Of a stretch of DNA of 64,000 bases, positions 14,001 to 25,700 are shown in pieces. A program made the position numbers and the translations under genes. Position 1 is the stretch's first letter. Each line of letters starts with the position of its first letter. The notes under the pieces were generated by a model. It did not search any database, was not told the DNA's origin, and was given only the letters and a program-made list of their open reading frames with translations. The stretch is from Luidia sarsii (Eukaryota; Echinodermata; Asteroidea; Paxillosida; Luidiidae), in the NCBI GenBank assembly GCA_949987565.1, contig OX465112.1, positions 19,503,361 to 19,567,360 on the forward strand, given 5' to 3'.

Positions 14001-17000
14001 AAAGATCAATCATCAATGTTTTCAGATTGTTTGGTTGTATTCATATTTCTGTTTCTACTATTTGTTTGTTTGCTTTTGGATTTTGTGCTTGTGCCAGTTG
14101 ACTACCTGAGAAATAATAGATGAAATGAAATGAAAGATTGAATTTGACTCTTATAAGTTACCTGTGGTAGGACAAGTCTGGCATGACAGCTCATGAATCT
14201 CTACTGACTTGTGAATTCTGCTGCCCCGGGAATGGCACGTGCATAAGTGAGTCATTATGATCATTTCCAGACAAGTTGTATAAATTTACCCAAGCCATAT
14301 GATACTGATTACAACTCCTCTACCCCCTTACAGTTACACATCACAACCCGAGCAATCAATTTCAAACTAAAGAGCAGATCGGTGTGGTCTGGGAGCATGT
14401 TATTCTGCATTTAGTATTTACAATTTCCTGTCTCCTACGCAGATACGCATTTATGTCTTCTTGCTCGTTTACGTGTGTCACGTTTCGTCACTGATAATTT
14501 CGTGAAAAAAAAAACCACTTCAGGATATTGAGTCATGGAGACAGTGTGTGTGAAAAACATCTCGGGTATAATTAATTCTATTATGACTCTTGTTGTAGCT
14601 ACAAATATGAACAAGCTCTGAAAGTAGACATACTGGGAAATATTATTCCTAGCATCAGCATGTATACATGCTGATATGTATGTGCCACAAATTATTAAAA
14701 AAAATTAAAAAATCATCACTTTATTTTTACTAATAAGTTATTTTTTTAAACAGGGATCTAAACATATTCAATCAGTTAAAACAAAATGTTGTTACCTTTG
14801 AAATGTAAACAAAATTACTGAGTGCTACTTCATGCTGGAAATGTCAAGTGACTGTGATTCTCTTAAAAAATTAAAGAGCATACTGTAGATGTCTAGAAGC
14901 GGAATTTTGATGGTAAAACCAGAGGTTGTATCTGACGATATTATTATTAAGGCAGGATGTACATTACAGTATGTGACAATTTGCTGACTGGCATTCAGGT
15001 TACAGCTAGTATTAGTCCTCAAACTCCTCAGGACTTTACCCACAATCACAATGCATGGAAATGCATTGTTAGGCCAGGAGGGGGGGGGCGCACTGTGGTA
15101 CTTGCCAATATTCATTTGCATGACAAAAGTTGACTAGAAAAGAGGTTAACTCATACTGAATAGCATCATCGAAACTGCATAAACATGGGACAAACTAACT
15201 GACTTATTATGGTAGGGTTTTTTTTTCATTCTTTCCTGACTGCGAGATCAGGAAATAACATGGCTGACATGAAAGTTTGGAAATGTGTATTGAAAAAATA
15301 ACTGAAACAAAATAAAACTGTGACAAGAAGGAAGCACACGGATTTGGGAGTATTCAGAAACAAACAAATTCTCACAGACAGGGTTGAAAAGAACAATTTA
15401 TAAATTGGACTAAGCATGTTTAATGATGTTTACAACTGAATTATCAGAAAGATCAATGTGGCAGAATTGACAGAAATAATCAGGTGTCCTTATCCAATTT
15501 TGTGTAATTTAAAGGAAGTGACAAGTCCGGTGGACTCAAGTGATTTTTTTAAAGGAAATGACTCCCAGAATGCGCACCAACAAATGTAAACTTCCTCAGT
15601 GAAGTGGGTATTATAAGAGAATTAGGAAACAAACACTTACATAGAGGGGAAAAAGCAAGTGTTTTATGAAAAACATCTCATTAGTCTACATGTAGAACCA
15701 CTGGGGGAAAAGAATTCTAAAAGACAAGCAACTTTTGTTCAGTTGAAAGGAATTCTTCCAGAAACAGATTTAATTGTGGGGTGGCTGGTGCATTATATAT
15801 GTCATGGCTGATAAACAGAGGCAATGGGGGGAAATAGCGGTCTGGAAAGAATAATATGATTCACCCCTCTGCGGGTGAAATGGAAGGGCCCATATGTAAG
15901 CTCGCTGACCTTGGCTGGTAGTATTTCAATGTGGGATACATACTACATGTACATAGCGCTGATTACAGAGTGTCAGTAAAACACTCTGACATGGCTGTCC
16001 CCCTTCAAAGCTATTTAATCAGCAGATCCTTTTACATCAGCCTGCCTGGCATTCAATTGAAGCTTGAATTTGAAGCTTGGGGATTTTCAATGAATTTCCA
16101 TGGTGATTCTTATAACTATAGATCATGCAATCAAATTTATTTATACATTTTCAATTTCATGGAAATAATGAGTGTAATTTAACTTGTTAAGTTGCTGCAG
16201 GATAAATGACATTCATAACTTTTCTGTGTACAATGTGCTCGGGTTGTTACCGCTAATTTGTTTTTCAAACAAAGGAAAAAGTTTTGTTTGTGAAGTTTTT
16301 ATGTAATCAAGTGTTTTAGGGTTTTTTATGGAATGATGATGAAGACAAACTTGGATTCACAAATGTATATATGAAAGAAATAAACTAATCTTAACTTGAT
16401 TTTAATCACTTGATTTTTTCTATCTTGTGTCATTAAGCAATAATTATTTGAGAGAAAAAACAACGGTGTGCCTCTGTTGATCACTTGATGGCAATTGACA
16501 TATTTAGGAAATAAAAATGAAAATTCTAAGTAGAAGCACTGATCAGTTAAAAATTACATTTCTTATGTAAGATAATAAGTTGTCTCCCCAGAATTGTTGA
16601 CATACTCTGCATGAGGAGTGAAACCTGTTCATTGCAAAAGTTAACTTTCAGCCCTGTGGTTTAGTTTGGTAACTGAATAGATCTGAGACACTATGAATGA
16701 GGTTTAACCTTACACGCATTACCACACACAAAGTGCATGTAATAGAGTGCCCACATACCAATGTACAAACAAAACAGCCTGCTTGTATATCATGGTTGTA
16801 TGCTGAAGCACTCCCCAGGGCAAATGAATATTCATGAGGTGCCATTTATTATAAATAGCTTCCAGGGATAGTACAGACTGTGCTTACTGAAGTGCCTGTA
16901 TTATTTTGATACTTATATAATGGAATTACCACGGTAGATGACCCAACTGGATGCATAATCTATCAAATGATCAGATACAATGGGTGTAAAATGACCATCG

Positions 17001-19813
17001 CTGAAGACAGATAAACCAGTGGTATTCTAAGATAAAGGGATTTTGTAGAATGTAAATCTATCCATGGTATCTGTAGTTTGTACACATTATGTCCGTAGAT
17101 TTTTTTCTAGACAGCATTAAGTAGGAAATTTTAATAATAAAACCATATGCTGTCACATCCAATTATTTCTGGGAGTATTCTGAATGCAGTTTATTTGCTG
17201 TGCCATGCATGAAATTAGGCGATACTTTGCAAATATCAGCAAATTACAGCTTCTGGGCGATCTTTTTTCAGTACCTGACAAAGTAATTTTGATGGATTAA
17301 TTTATGTCAATAAACCAGCAATATTTTAGATGAAAAATATTGCCAAAAAGGTAAAACATGTACCAGCATGTGTGCATAGCAGTGAGTAGTTACTGTGTCA
17401 GGTTAGTGTTGATGAAATCACTGTATCAATTCAAACATATAAAACCGTCAACTGTCAAGAAATAAATTGCATAAATTGAGAGGACTTGACCTTCTGAAAG
17501 GTTCTGCTCAGATGGAAATGTCAGGGACTCAATATTCATGAGATTTTCATGGTGGTAATTTTACTTTTTAGTCGGTAAACAGTTTCCACCATTTTCGTAT
17601 TTATTACTCTACACTCACTACAGAAACATTAGCCCAAAGTTGTTGTTTTTTTATCTAAGATTTCTCATTAAACTGGGTGGAGAAAGCAGTGTTCCAAATC
17701 AACAAGAAAGTTGCGGATTCTGAGAGGCAAAAGGATCTAGTTTGACACATCATGGTCACCAGAGTGAAAGGAGCAAGTTGAGTATAATGACCCATCTTTT
17801 ATTACATGTAGCTTGAAAAGAAAGTCCCTCTCTGTGTTGGGGCCAACCTAATCCCTACAGCCCTTTACAATGGGCTCTGGCCTGGTCAACTTTGCAAACA
17901 AAAGCTCTTTCTCCGCTTTGAATATCAATAAACTCACTGGCTATTCAGGGGAGCCTCATCAGTAACACATGTACAATTCTTATGCTCTAGACCCATGAAC
18001 AGGCATACATGTGTACCTGTACACATGACAGACTTACAATAAATTCTAATCCATATGGAAATAGCTCGGCTGAAAGCCAGCCGCAAAAAGAAAGTAGATT
18101 TCTTTCAAGTTTCACAACTCGCTAAAACAATAAACTAAAAAGGGTTTTTATTTTCACCTTGAAATTTCATTACAAATTGTTCATCTAGGCCTAAATAGCA
18201 AACGTGTTGGACAAAAAGAAAGCCGATTTTTAATTAATCAGAATAAATCACAAGTCAGCAGAAATAACAATTTCACTGAACACCCGCACGACTATCATCT
18301 CCATGGCAATATTTATCAGATGCTTGAGTTACCCCGGCATATAAATTACTCTGGTTGGGCGAAGGATTGAAGAGAATTTAGCGTTGCTGAATAATGCAAG
18401 AAGTTGTAAACCTGTGTAAATGCTGGTCACATAAATTAAACTATGCAGACACACATTAAGGCTGGCCATTCTCATATCCCAGGCTTCACACACACTGTGT
18501 AATCTGTATGGCTGTGTTGAAGAAATAAATACTCTCGGCCATGCAGAAATTAAGTCTTGTTACACAATTCAAAAGCTACATTTTTTTGGTCAATCTGCTA
18601 AATTCCACAGGAAAAACGTCAATTTAGAAAAAAAATACATTTCCTGTCTATATATGTATGAAGTGTGTGAGCAACTACAATCTCATTTAGATTCCACGCA
18701 TATTTTAAACTGGATGCTTGCTAAGCAATGTGTCACACTGAAATCATGAGAAATTGTTGAGTTTACAAACTTTGAAAATAAAGAGGCATATTGTTGGTGA
18801 GTTGTTGGTGATTTGTTGGAAATCAAGTTGTCATGGAAAATGTTGTTAGGCTGTAAATAAAGTGTAATTTCTGTAATACCATGTAACAAATATACACACA
18901 CAACTTTCAAACGAAAGTTTTTCAGGTTTCAGGGAAATAAATGAACATGAAAATAACAAATACCATTGATAGAAAACACTCCTCATGAAATACTGACTTA
19001 AATCTTTTGACAGTCCAATTTTTTTTTCAGAGTTGTGATATTTCATTCACGCCAGTAAATCCTTTATCTGAAACCTTTTGTAACTTAATACTGACCCTTG
19101 GTGTTTGGTATTTACAAAGACCATTTGAGCGTGAAGTATTGAATGATTACACACTGAAAACTACTCCACACAAACCCTGTACACCATATTGATCCAGAAA
19201 GTAAAAAACCACAAGAGCCTAACAAATGAGGTTTTTTTTTAAGTTCTCTTTTAAATAAACAACTCTGGCATTTGTAAGTAGTCATCATTTTTTGCAAGGA
19301 TTATCATTGTATAAGGGCACAACAAACAAGACTTTAAAGTTTGGGTAATGTTTGTCTTTTTTATGCAAATTTACTTCAAGGCAGTCGGTGTGTCATCGCG
19401 TTTTTCAACTGCACAATGGTCGTGTGGTAAAAAAAAACTTACCCAAGTTTTTTTTTTTTAAATACCCACACATAAAAAAACAAACCTTCCAAACCGAATG
19501 ACAATGTAATTATTTCGAAGAATTTTCAACTTACCTCTCCGTGGTGAATTGTTCGTCCACTCGGTGTATCCTCGGGAAGAAAGTATAATTTGGAGCTTGT
19601 GAGCATGAGGCCTTCCGTGTCGACCTTGTTGTCTTGCCAAAGTAATTGTAACTCGGCCAAGCAAAGTGGCTCAGCTTCGCAAGTTTTCAGGAAGAAAAAT
19701 TCCCCCATTGACAAGACACGCCACTTGTCATTCTTAAAGAATCTACAGCTCTTGTAGAAGGTGTTGGTTCCGTGCTGTCCAACTGCAGCACCGACCCACT
19801 GCAACGAAGCCAT
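98..19813 (-). CDS. ARID5B: ARID5A/ARID5B-type chromatin regulator, complete coding region in 8 exons
   Basis: Coding exons in transcript order: 19813-19535, 8661-8451, 7081-6845, 6216-6110, 5505-5289, 4732-4582, 3419-2414, 2002-98 (TGA at 100-98). All phases join and give about 1370 aa (human ARID5B is about 1190). Seen: an N-terminal module starting MASLQWVGAA and containing SSKLYFLPEDTPSGR; NYPNYCRYCAALKRI; FCKDEFDHPTL; an AT-hook-like KGRPRKKK near residue 250; a full ARID domain at about 320-412, ending SAATCTRRHYERLILPYERF; a long Ser/Pro-rich tail with RPSVIQHTQ and a CtBP-type motif PCDLSMPK near residue 1140. Known for the family: nuclear AT-rich DNA binding, partner of the PHF2 demethylase, regulator of lipid and cell-fate genes. 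The order and wording match ARID5B rather than the shorter ARID5A, but an invertebrate gene would predate that split. Exon 8 could begin at 1996 instead of 2002 (both in phase). Confidence 0.95.
2414..3419 (-). CDS. ARID5B: ARID5 exon 7, end of ARID plus repeat-bearing linker
   Basis: It begins with the last ARID helix (LILPYERFLNRQEHQPLP) and runs 335 codons to a GTAAAA donor at 2413. The middle part (about 2690-3070) encodes many LVPSAS-like hexapeptides arranged in a 30-residue higher-order repeat. The end is a Lys/Arg-rich stretch (KMKLKVKKSKHKERKQPK), probably nuclear localising. The repeat is absent from vertebrate ARID5B as I remember it. Confidence 0.92.
2690..3070 (-). repeat. In-frame minisatellite inside ARID5 exon 7
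   Basis: Eighteen-base units coding LVPSAS-like hexapeptides are organised into about three copies of a 90-bp (30-residue) unit beginning DTSQVLTASLVPSAS. Copies differ by single bases, and the open frame is kept because every unit is a multiple of three. This suggests recent tandem expansion in a disordered linker. Confidence 0.9.
3540..3960 (+). mobile_element. SINE family 1 head followed by dispersed repeat body, copy 1
   Basis: GGGAAGGCCACCATCTAAGG and a tRNA-like A box (TAGCTCAGATGG, 3579-3590) are present, but the B box is lost. The following 300 bp match the complement of 34790-35115. It lies in ARID5 intron 6. Confidence 0.65.
4582..4732 (-). CDS. ARID5B: ARID5 exon 6, core of the ARID domain
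   Basis: A 151-bp exon without its own start codon, recovered by translating the minus strand between an acceptor at 4734-4733 and a donor at 4581-4580. It encodes DLFLFYTMGQKFGGYEAITA, then RRLWKKLYDVLGG, then GSTSAATCTRRHYE. With exon 5 (ending ERVPNLGFKQ) and exon 7 (starting LILPYERF) it makes a continuous ARID. Phases are 1 in and 2 out. All hydrophobic and Gly positions typical of ARID helices 3-6 are present. Confidence 0.95.
4858..4937. mobile_element. Palindromic family B core, best copy
   Basis: Arms reading GCCTGACGTTTTGATCCTAG and AGGACCTTTGCCTTTGATAA, with their complement following at once (AAGGTCCTGCTAGGATCGAA, ACGTCAGGCCC). This is a near-perfect 35-bp hairpin in ARID5 intron 5. 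Confidence 0.85.
5138..5240 (+). mobile_element. SINE family 1 copy, ARID5 intron 5
   Basis: GGGAAGGCCACCATCTAAGG, A box TAGCTCAGATGG, then GGTACGTTAATCCAGAGGTC, B box GGTTCAAG. It ends shortly before ARID5 exon 5 and in the opposite orientation to the gene. Confidence 0.82.
5600..5770. mobile_element. Palindromic family C copy, ARID5 intron 4
   Basis: GCGGTGACACCATGAACACC, GGCTTTGAAAAGAGCCGG, a core near 5680-5705 (GGCAGTGTGTACTCTGCCCG), then the terminal TTTCCACCATGCAAACCTTC. It lies immediately upstream of exon 5 on the transcript. Confidence 0.75.
7255..7420 (-). mobile_element. SINE family 1 copy, ARID5 intron 2
   Basis: On the minus strand: GGAAGGCCACCATCTAAGG, A box TAGCTCAGGTGG, anticodon-arm region GGTATGCAAAACCAGAGGTC, and a B-box remnant. 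The stem CTGGT/ACCAG is intact and the loop carries GCA, a cysteine-like anticodon. A second degraded piece with part of the SINE body is at 7510-7735. Confidence 0.8.
8662..19534 (-). other. ARID5 intron 1, repeat-poor non-coding DNA
   Basis: An AT-rich 10.9-kb stretch with no exon I can defend and no family 1 or family 2 SINE. I see only one Tc1-type MITE (10140-10343), worn pieces of palindromic family B near 10900, 11510-11657 and 17480-17535, and homopolymer tracts (C at about 12146-12158, G near 15080). Elsewhere in the window SINEs and foldbacks occur every 1-3 kb. The intron may hold enhancers; that is inference. Confidence 0.6.
10140..10343. mobile_element. Tc1/mariner-type MITE
   Basis: A 204-bp element with terminal inverted repeats of about 22 bp starting CACTGCCGTGCAAAAGTCTG. 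It is flanked on both sides by TA (10138-10139 and 10344-10345), the target duplication of the Tc1/mariner superfamily. It has no coding capacity, and the near-perfect repeats suggest a fairly recent insertion. Confidence 0.88.
19535..19813 (-). CDS. ARID5B: ARID5 first coding exon (N-terminal BAH-like module)
   Basis: ATG at 19813, then 93 codons ending at a GTAAGT donor (19534). The peptide MASLQWVGAAVGQHGTNTFY continues to SSKLYFLPEDTPSGR, which lines up with the ARID5B N-terminus (LQWVG, SSKLYFLPEDTPQGR). ARID5A lacks this extension as I recall. The exon is followed by a 10.9-kb intron. Confidence 0.93.
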
Positions 19814-22344
19814 TAATTAAAAAAACAAAGCTTAATTTTTCGGTCCGGCGGTATTTTCAGCTGCCATTGGCAGGCAGTATGTGAATAAATTACATTCTTT
19901 GGCTTTTCAGCGTAACACACAATGTCCTATGACTGAGTGGACACAACACACGCACGACGTGTACACTATACATGTGTATTGAAATAGCACTGTAGCAAAG
20001 GTCAGATATTGCGCATCATTCCCAACTTCGTACAGCCGCTACTCCCAATAAAAATCACCCCAAAAAGTACCCAAACCGCTCTAACAATTCGCAAAAATGA
20101 CACTAAATTATTGCGTAGGATCCCGACTACCCGGTGTGTTAATATGAGAGGGAATAGTCTCACCTGAGTCCGACGTTTGTCCATTTTGCGAAGCCACCGT
20201 AAAATTCGTCTGCGCAGTTTCAGTGTCTTCTTGTTGTAAACTACTTGTTGTCGGCCGTGTGACGTCACTATCCGAACACTCATTTGCATAATTTATTGCG
20301 TCTTTGGCTCCTTTCGGCGGTTTTCACTAAGTATTCATTTGCATAAATCGATTATTGTGTCTTCGATTAAAACACAGGTAACTGTGACTGCTCTTGAGGA
20401 TAGACACGGTGAATTAACCTGCATATTTATACAAATATCCGATCGTAAATGTCAAAGGAATGACCCAAAATATTTTCAATTCCCCCAAAATGAAAAGAAA
20501 CACATTTTGCTGAGACATAGAATCTTATAATTATTAGGTTCTTATTACTTATACAAGGTTCTTAATTATTCAAAACATAATTTCATTTTAATAAAAAATA
20601 ACAATAAAACAGTTTTATCAGATAAAAATTAAAATAAATTATTATGATGAAAAAGGTAAATGTTTAATTTAATTGACATACATGTATTTAAATTGTGTTA
20701 CCGTTAAGTAATCAGCGACATTTTTTCAAAGGTCTCGATCAGTCTAAATTAGTGATATAATTAAATTAATTATTTTTGTTGCTAATATTATTTAATATTT
20801 TACAGCTTAAATCACAATTGTGATGCCACGTACTCTTTAATACAAATAAAAGGCAATTAATGATTTCGAAGTAGTAGTCAATTACAGTATAATTATTTAT
20901 TTATGTTATGTGTTTTGATTTGGTGTTGAAATCAATGTTGGCAGGCCGTGCATTTAAAAAATAATAACCTATCACCCGTAATGCCATAAACTTGTATAAG
21001 TCCTCTCTCAAGTAGTCACAACTAACTAAAATTAGGATAAATCGACCATTTCCTGAACCTGTCTTAGAGTGTTTACCGACTTTTCTTGCAGTCTTGATAA
21101 TCCGTAGTTAATACGACGTTTTAAACTAGGTTGTAGTTAAATTGGGCAAAATATAGAGTGAAATATATATCTGCGCGAGAGACTGGAACAAGTTTATTTG
21201 AACTGTAAACAAACATTATGTCAAGGACTGGTGCGGTGGTACTGCATAGTGCATGTATGTAGTGTGGTACTAATAACTATGTATGGTACTGCCTACAGTA
21301 CTGGTAGCGACTAGCGTATTCCATAGTTTGTGTACATTTGTAGTCAAGTGCACTCATGAAATCCACCTTGTACAAACCACCCTCTCAAAATGTGATCAAT
21401 GTAATCATGATCGAACCATATATTTCGCAGTTATCCAGGAAGTCATCGTCGATTTATGACGTGTATTTTTGTCTCTATATTACTGAGGGGTAACAAAATA
21501 AGGTGAGGATTTCGGGAGATTTGACGTTTGATTTGTTGTCTTGTTCAACTTCATTCTTCAATTTCAACGACCGTAACTCCACCTTCTTTTCACCTCCATG
21601 TTGGGATTTATAAACATTTTAATGACTGAATAAGTGTCACAGGACGTCAGATGAACATCAATGCCATGTTCATCTCCATTTTTAGAATGACAGATCAGGA
21701 AATTGTTGGCTTTTGAAAATACCTCCCATTTTGGGTCACTTAAAAAAGGTAGAAGAGTAATCACCATTCATTTGATATTCCTTCCAGTCAGATGCATGAT
21801 AACTTTAGTTTAGATTACATTAATATTAATGAAATATATCAAATATTTATATTATTGGATTGCACATTACAACAGAAGGTCAAAGGGTGTATTTGACAAA
21901 GCCTTCCAATGCATTGTAACTCATCTGCCAGTCCATGAATATTTTTAATCTAAATATTCCATTCCTTTGATTGGTGGTATGGTGCCACTGTTTTAAAGTA
22001 CATGATGATTGTTGCACCTGTTTCTTTGATTGCGGCTTTTCTTCCTCTAAATCTATGAAGAATATTCCAGAGTTTGCACCTGAGACCTTACCACTACCAG
22101 AGTACTTACTTTATAACAATGTCACGTGATGACATGTAAACATTGGTCGCTCGATTGATACATGTGTATACTTTGTGGAACGTATCTTATTCTTATTAAG
22201 TGACCGATTTAGACACAAGACGTGATCACAAGATGTCGGTGAAACACCCTTTTTGTTCTTGATCTTTAACAGGAACAGGTGTCCATAGGGACATAGTTGA
22301 ATCTATTTCAGTTTCTTCTGACTAGCACCCTTCAGTTAAATGTT
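19814..22344. other. Head-to-head spacer between ARID5 and the ENTPD gene
   Basis: About 2.5 kb with no open frame I trust. The first 500 bp next to ARID5 are CpG-richer and contain the CRE; the middle (20530-20900) is very AT-rich. No SINE is present until 22345. It probably holds both promoters. Confidence 0.5.
20260..20267. promoter_or_regulatory. CRE palindrome upstream of ARID5
   Basis: The octamer TGACGTCA, the full CREB/ATF site, lies about 450 bp upstream of the ARID5 ATG in a locally CpG-richer stretch (19830-20300). Its role is inferred from sequence and position only; no transcription start can be placed. Confidence 0.4.
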
Positions 22345-22545
22345 TCTGCCCGGCGCCCTCATCCCGGCAAAGACTGGTTGACTATTTGGGAAGGCCACCA
22401 TCTAAGGGCTGGATAGCTCAGATGGTAATAGCGCTGATACGCAAAACCAATGTTATTGAATGTTATTGAATTGAATTGAATTGAATTGAAACCAGAGGAC
22501 TCGAGATCAAGTCCCGGTCCAGTCAAATTTGTCAAAACTGAATCC
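22345..22545 (+). mobile_element. SINE family 1 copy next to ENTPD exon 1
   Basis: It contains a GACTGGTTGACTATTTGGG lead, a tRNA-like A box (TAGCTCAGATGG) and a degenerate B box (GATCAAGTCCC), then the GGTCCAGTCAAA end. A short TTGAATTGAA expansion interrupts the anticodon-arm region at about 22455-22490. Confidence 0.8.
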
Positions 22546-22620
22546 ATTTTGCTTGATACAGGTGAGTGGTGCATCTCTTAGGATTGCTGTCTGTGCTCCA
22601 GATACCTCGCAAGGATCATC

Positions 22621-22732
22621 ATGCACATTACAATCAAAGCTGTGGTTGGGGCGGGGTTAACCACCTTACCCGTCGATGTCAATCCCTCGGACATTGTCAA
22701 GAGTGTGATCATCGAGTTCTGTCTAGAGACTG
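22621..22732 (+). CDS. ENTPD exon 1, first half of the ubiquitin-like domain
   Basis: ATG at 22621, 37 codons plus one base, donor GTAAGT at 22733. The peptide shows a beta-grasp pattern: strand IKAVV, turn GAG, strand TLPVDV, then [17 protein letters not shown] as the helix. The start is supported by the strand register, but the frame stays open a little upstream to a possible acceptor near 22600. A family 1 SINE ends about 80 bp upstream. Confidence 0.75.
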
Positions 22733-25700
22733 GTAAGTCTAGACAGAGGTTGTGTCTGAACTTCATTGTCTAGGGCTAAGGCTAGGTCTTTCTTCAATTT
22801 GGGAAAGTACACGGATGTAGCCGTTGCCATAGCTCTAAGTCGAACCCTGTATTAAACATCATCCAACCATGATCAGGTTTGACTTTGATTTATCCTGCGA
22901 GATATAAACTGGCCATTTTGGTCACATCTTGATTTGTGGAACAGCCTTTAAAATGTCTTTTCTTTGTTTTGAAAATCTCCATTTAATTTCTGCCTCAATC
23001 AGCAATGAATATACATTAGATGAAAGTTCCCAGTCAGTTTTTCCTTTGATTGTTTGACTTGAATTGAAAAAGCTGCATCCACTTTGTGTGATCCCTGAGC
23101 TGCTGTAGCCAGGTTTACAATTGGTTGTTTGCATCTGAATGAAAATAGGGGTGTGATCCCTGGAGATATACGGCAGTTAATGGTTGAATTGCTTCTGACT
23201 GGTACCCCCACCCTGGCAAAGACTAGTTGACTATTAGGGAAGGCCACCATCTAAGGGCTGGATAGCTCAGATGGAAGAGCGCTGGTACGTTAATCCAGAG
23301 GTCTCGGGCCTGAGTCCCGGTCCAGTCAAAGTTTTCTTTGTCAATTGTTCAATCTGTTCAGTAGTCATGAGGGTACCCATGAGGGTATCCATTGTCTGCT
23401 GGTTTAGAACATCGTTTATCTTTCTTTCTCAAAGAGGGCCAGTTGCTTTAGTGCAATGTGAATGCACTGATGTAGATTTCTTTATCTTTGATGGATCTAG
23501 GCATGGCAGCGACTGACAATATGCAAATGAAAGATGACAATGGCAAGATTATTGACAAGGAAAGTAACCTTGCTGAAGCCGGAGTGCACAATGGAGACAC
23601 TGTGTACATTGCAGAATGTCAACCAAGACGTAAGTTGGTCTTTAGATCTGTTGGGAATAACACTGGTTTGTTAGGGCCATGTTAGTGCAACATTTAAAAC
23701 CTGAAGACAACCAGTAGCATCCAGTTCTATTTGTCAGCCTTGGCTGGCAGTCTACCACCAATAGGAATGGAGGCTCATGCCTTGCTTCAGACTATTCACC
23801 CCTCCCAGTTCTATTTGTCAGCCTTGGCTGGCAGTCTACCACCAATAGGAATGGAGGCTCATGCCTTGCTTCGGACTAGTCGCCCCTCCCAGTTCTATTT
23901 GTCAGCCTTGGCTGGCAGTCTACCACCAATAGGGATGGAGGCTTATGCCTTGCTTCAGACTAGTCACCCCTCCCAGTTCTATTTGTCAGCCTTCCCATTT
24001 TTAGAATCATACCATACATACCTAATAGAAATGAATAGTTTGTCTGGCTTGTTTTAGCTTCTGCCGACAGAAACCTGCTATGTATGATATGCGATGTTCA
24101 TTCACGCATTGATATCCATCATGTACTAAACTCCATCGGTCAGTTTTGACGCTGCATCGTAATGGTAGGCAAGTTATTCTCATTTAAACCATCTGAGGAG
24201 GTGTTGTGTTCAAAGAGTTTGAATCCCACTCGGACCAGAAGCTGGGAACACTCTCTCTGTCCACCCAGCAGTGAATGGGTAACTGGCTCTCTTTAGAGCT
24301 GGGGGAATGGGTAGCTGGCTCTCTTTAGAGCTGGGGGAATGGGTAGCTGGCTCTCTTTAGAGCTGGGGGAATGGGTAGCTGGCTCTCTTTAGAGCTGGGG
24401 AAGGTTGAAAGGCGGCAAGGAAAGGAACTGGCCACCCAATCTCATCATGCCATGGCCTTGTCAAAGTGCTTCTCTAATAAGGCCCATCCCCTATTCTATA
24501 ATGACAGCATCGGACATCTGAGCTTGAAATGCTGATCATTTGTAAATTCATGTGAAGTTCATTGGCTCATCGTGATTCTGCTTAGATGAGTGTAGCTCAT
24601 TCAAGCATAGAGCACTCTTCAATCTGTGATCTCTGCTGTTTTTTATGTTTACAGCTGCTAGGAGTGAAGAGAATGTGAGAGTACGGACGAGACCCGTGAT
24701 GAAGAAACCAGGACTCTCTCTCCTCCTCGTGATTCTAATCGGCTTCATCTTTGTCTCTGGAAGTGTCAGTGGTCTCATCGCTTTGTTTGTCAAGTTCACC
24801 GATGAAATTTGCATCGATGAAGGGGTGCGTAAGAAAACCCTTCTTTTTCTTTCTTTTTTTCCTTTTTTTATTCAGGAATTAAATGTCAATTCAGAGAAGT
24901 GTCTTGCCGCACTAGTGACGTCTTAATTGTGATGGAGGATGCCTGTTTAATGGTTGAATTGCTTCTGACTGGCGCCCCTACCCGGCCAAGACAAGTTGAC
25001 TATTTAGGGAAGTCACCATCTAAGGGCTGGATAGCTGAGATGGTTAGAGCGCTGGTACCTAAAAAGCAGAGGTCTCGGGTTCAAATCCTGGTCCAGTCAA
25101 TGTTATCTAGTTGCCAATTTTTTCAATTTTTTCAAAAGGTTTCCAGTCAGTTTTTCCTCAGTTTGTTAGGGGATGCCTCTTTTTTTTTGAGCAACAATAC
25201 ACGAGTATTCACTCGTTCCTTACGTTTTACAAAGTATGGGGAGTTAGTGTAGTCTTACTTTGCTTTACCTTCCAAAGTGAAAGGATTGCAGTGACACCAT
25301 GTAAGTCATCTCTTTTGAAAGGGAGTATGGCTCTGAAAAGAGCCGGTAACTCAACATTTCCGGCAGCGTGTACTCTGCCGTCGTCAGGAGACAGTCTCCT
25401 GAGTCCTGAGGAGGGAAAACGACACACTTTGGAGCCATTTTCCTTCTGGAAAGAGATGACTTACATGGTGTTACCGCAAACCTTCCACTTTGTGCTTCCA
25501 CCATGGCAGCCTTCAAATCCGATCTTTATCTTCCAGCTGTGATGGCTTGGCTTCTAATTCAATAGATCTTCTATAAAATGGACTGATCAGTTGCGGTGAT
25601 TGCTTCCGTTTTTGGTTTCCAGTACGGAGTTGTTTTTGATGCGGGTTCATCGCACACTAATCTCACCATCTACAACTGGCCAGCCGAGTCTGTCATTAAT

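Noticed and set aside
23256..23330. tRNA gene candidates (A and B boxes) in many places
   Set aside because: Acceptor stems do not pair, anticodon arms are mutated, and all share the same flanking body; they are SINE heads.
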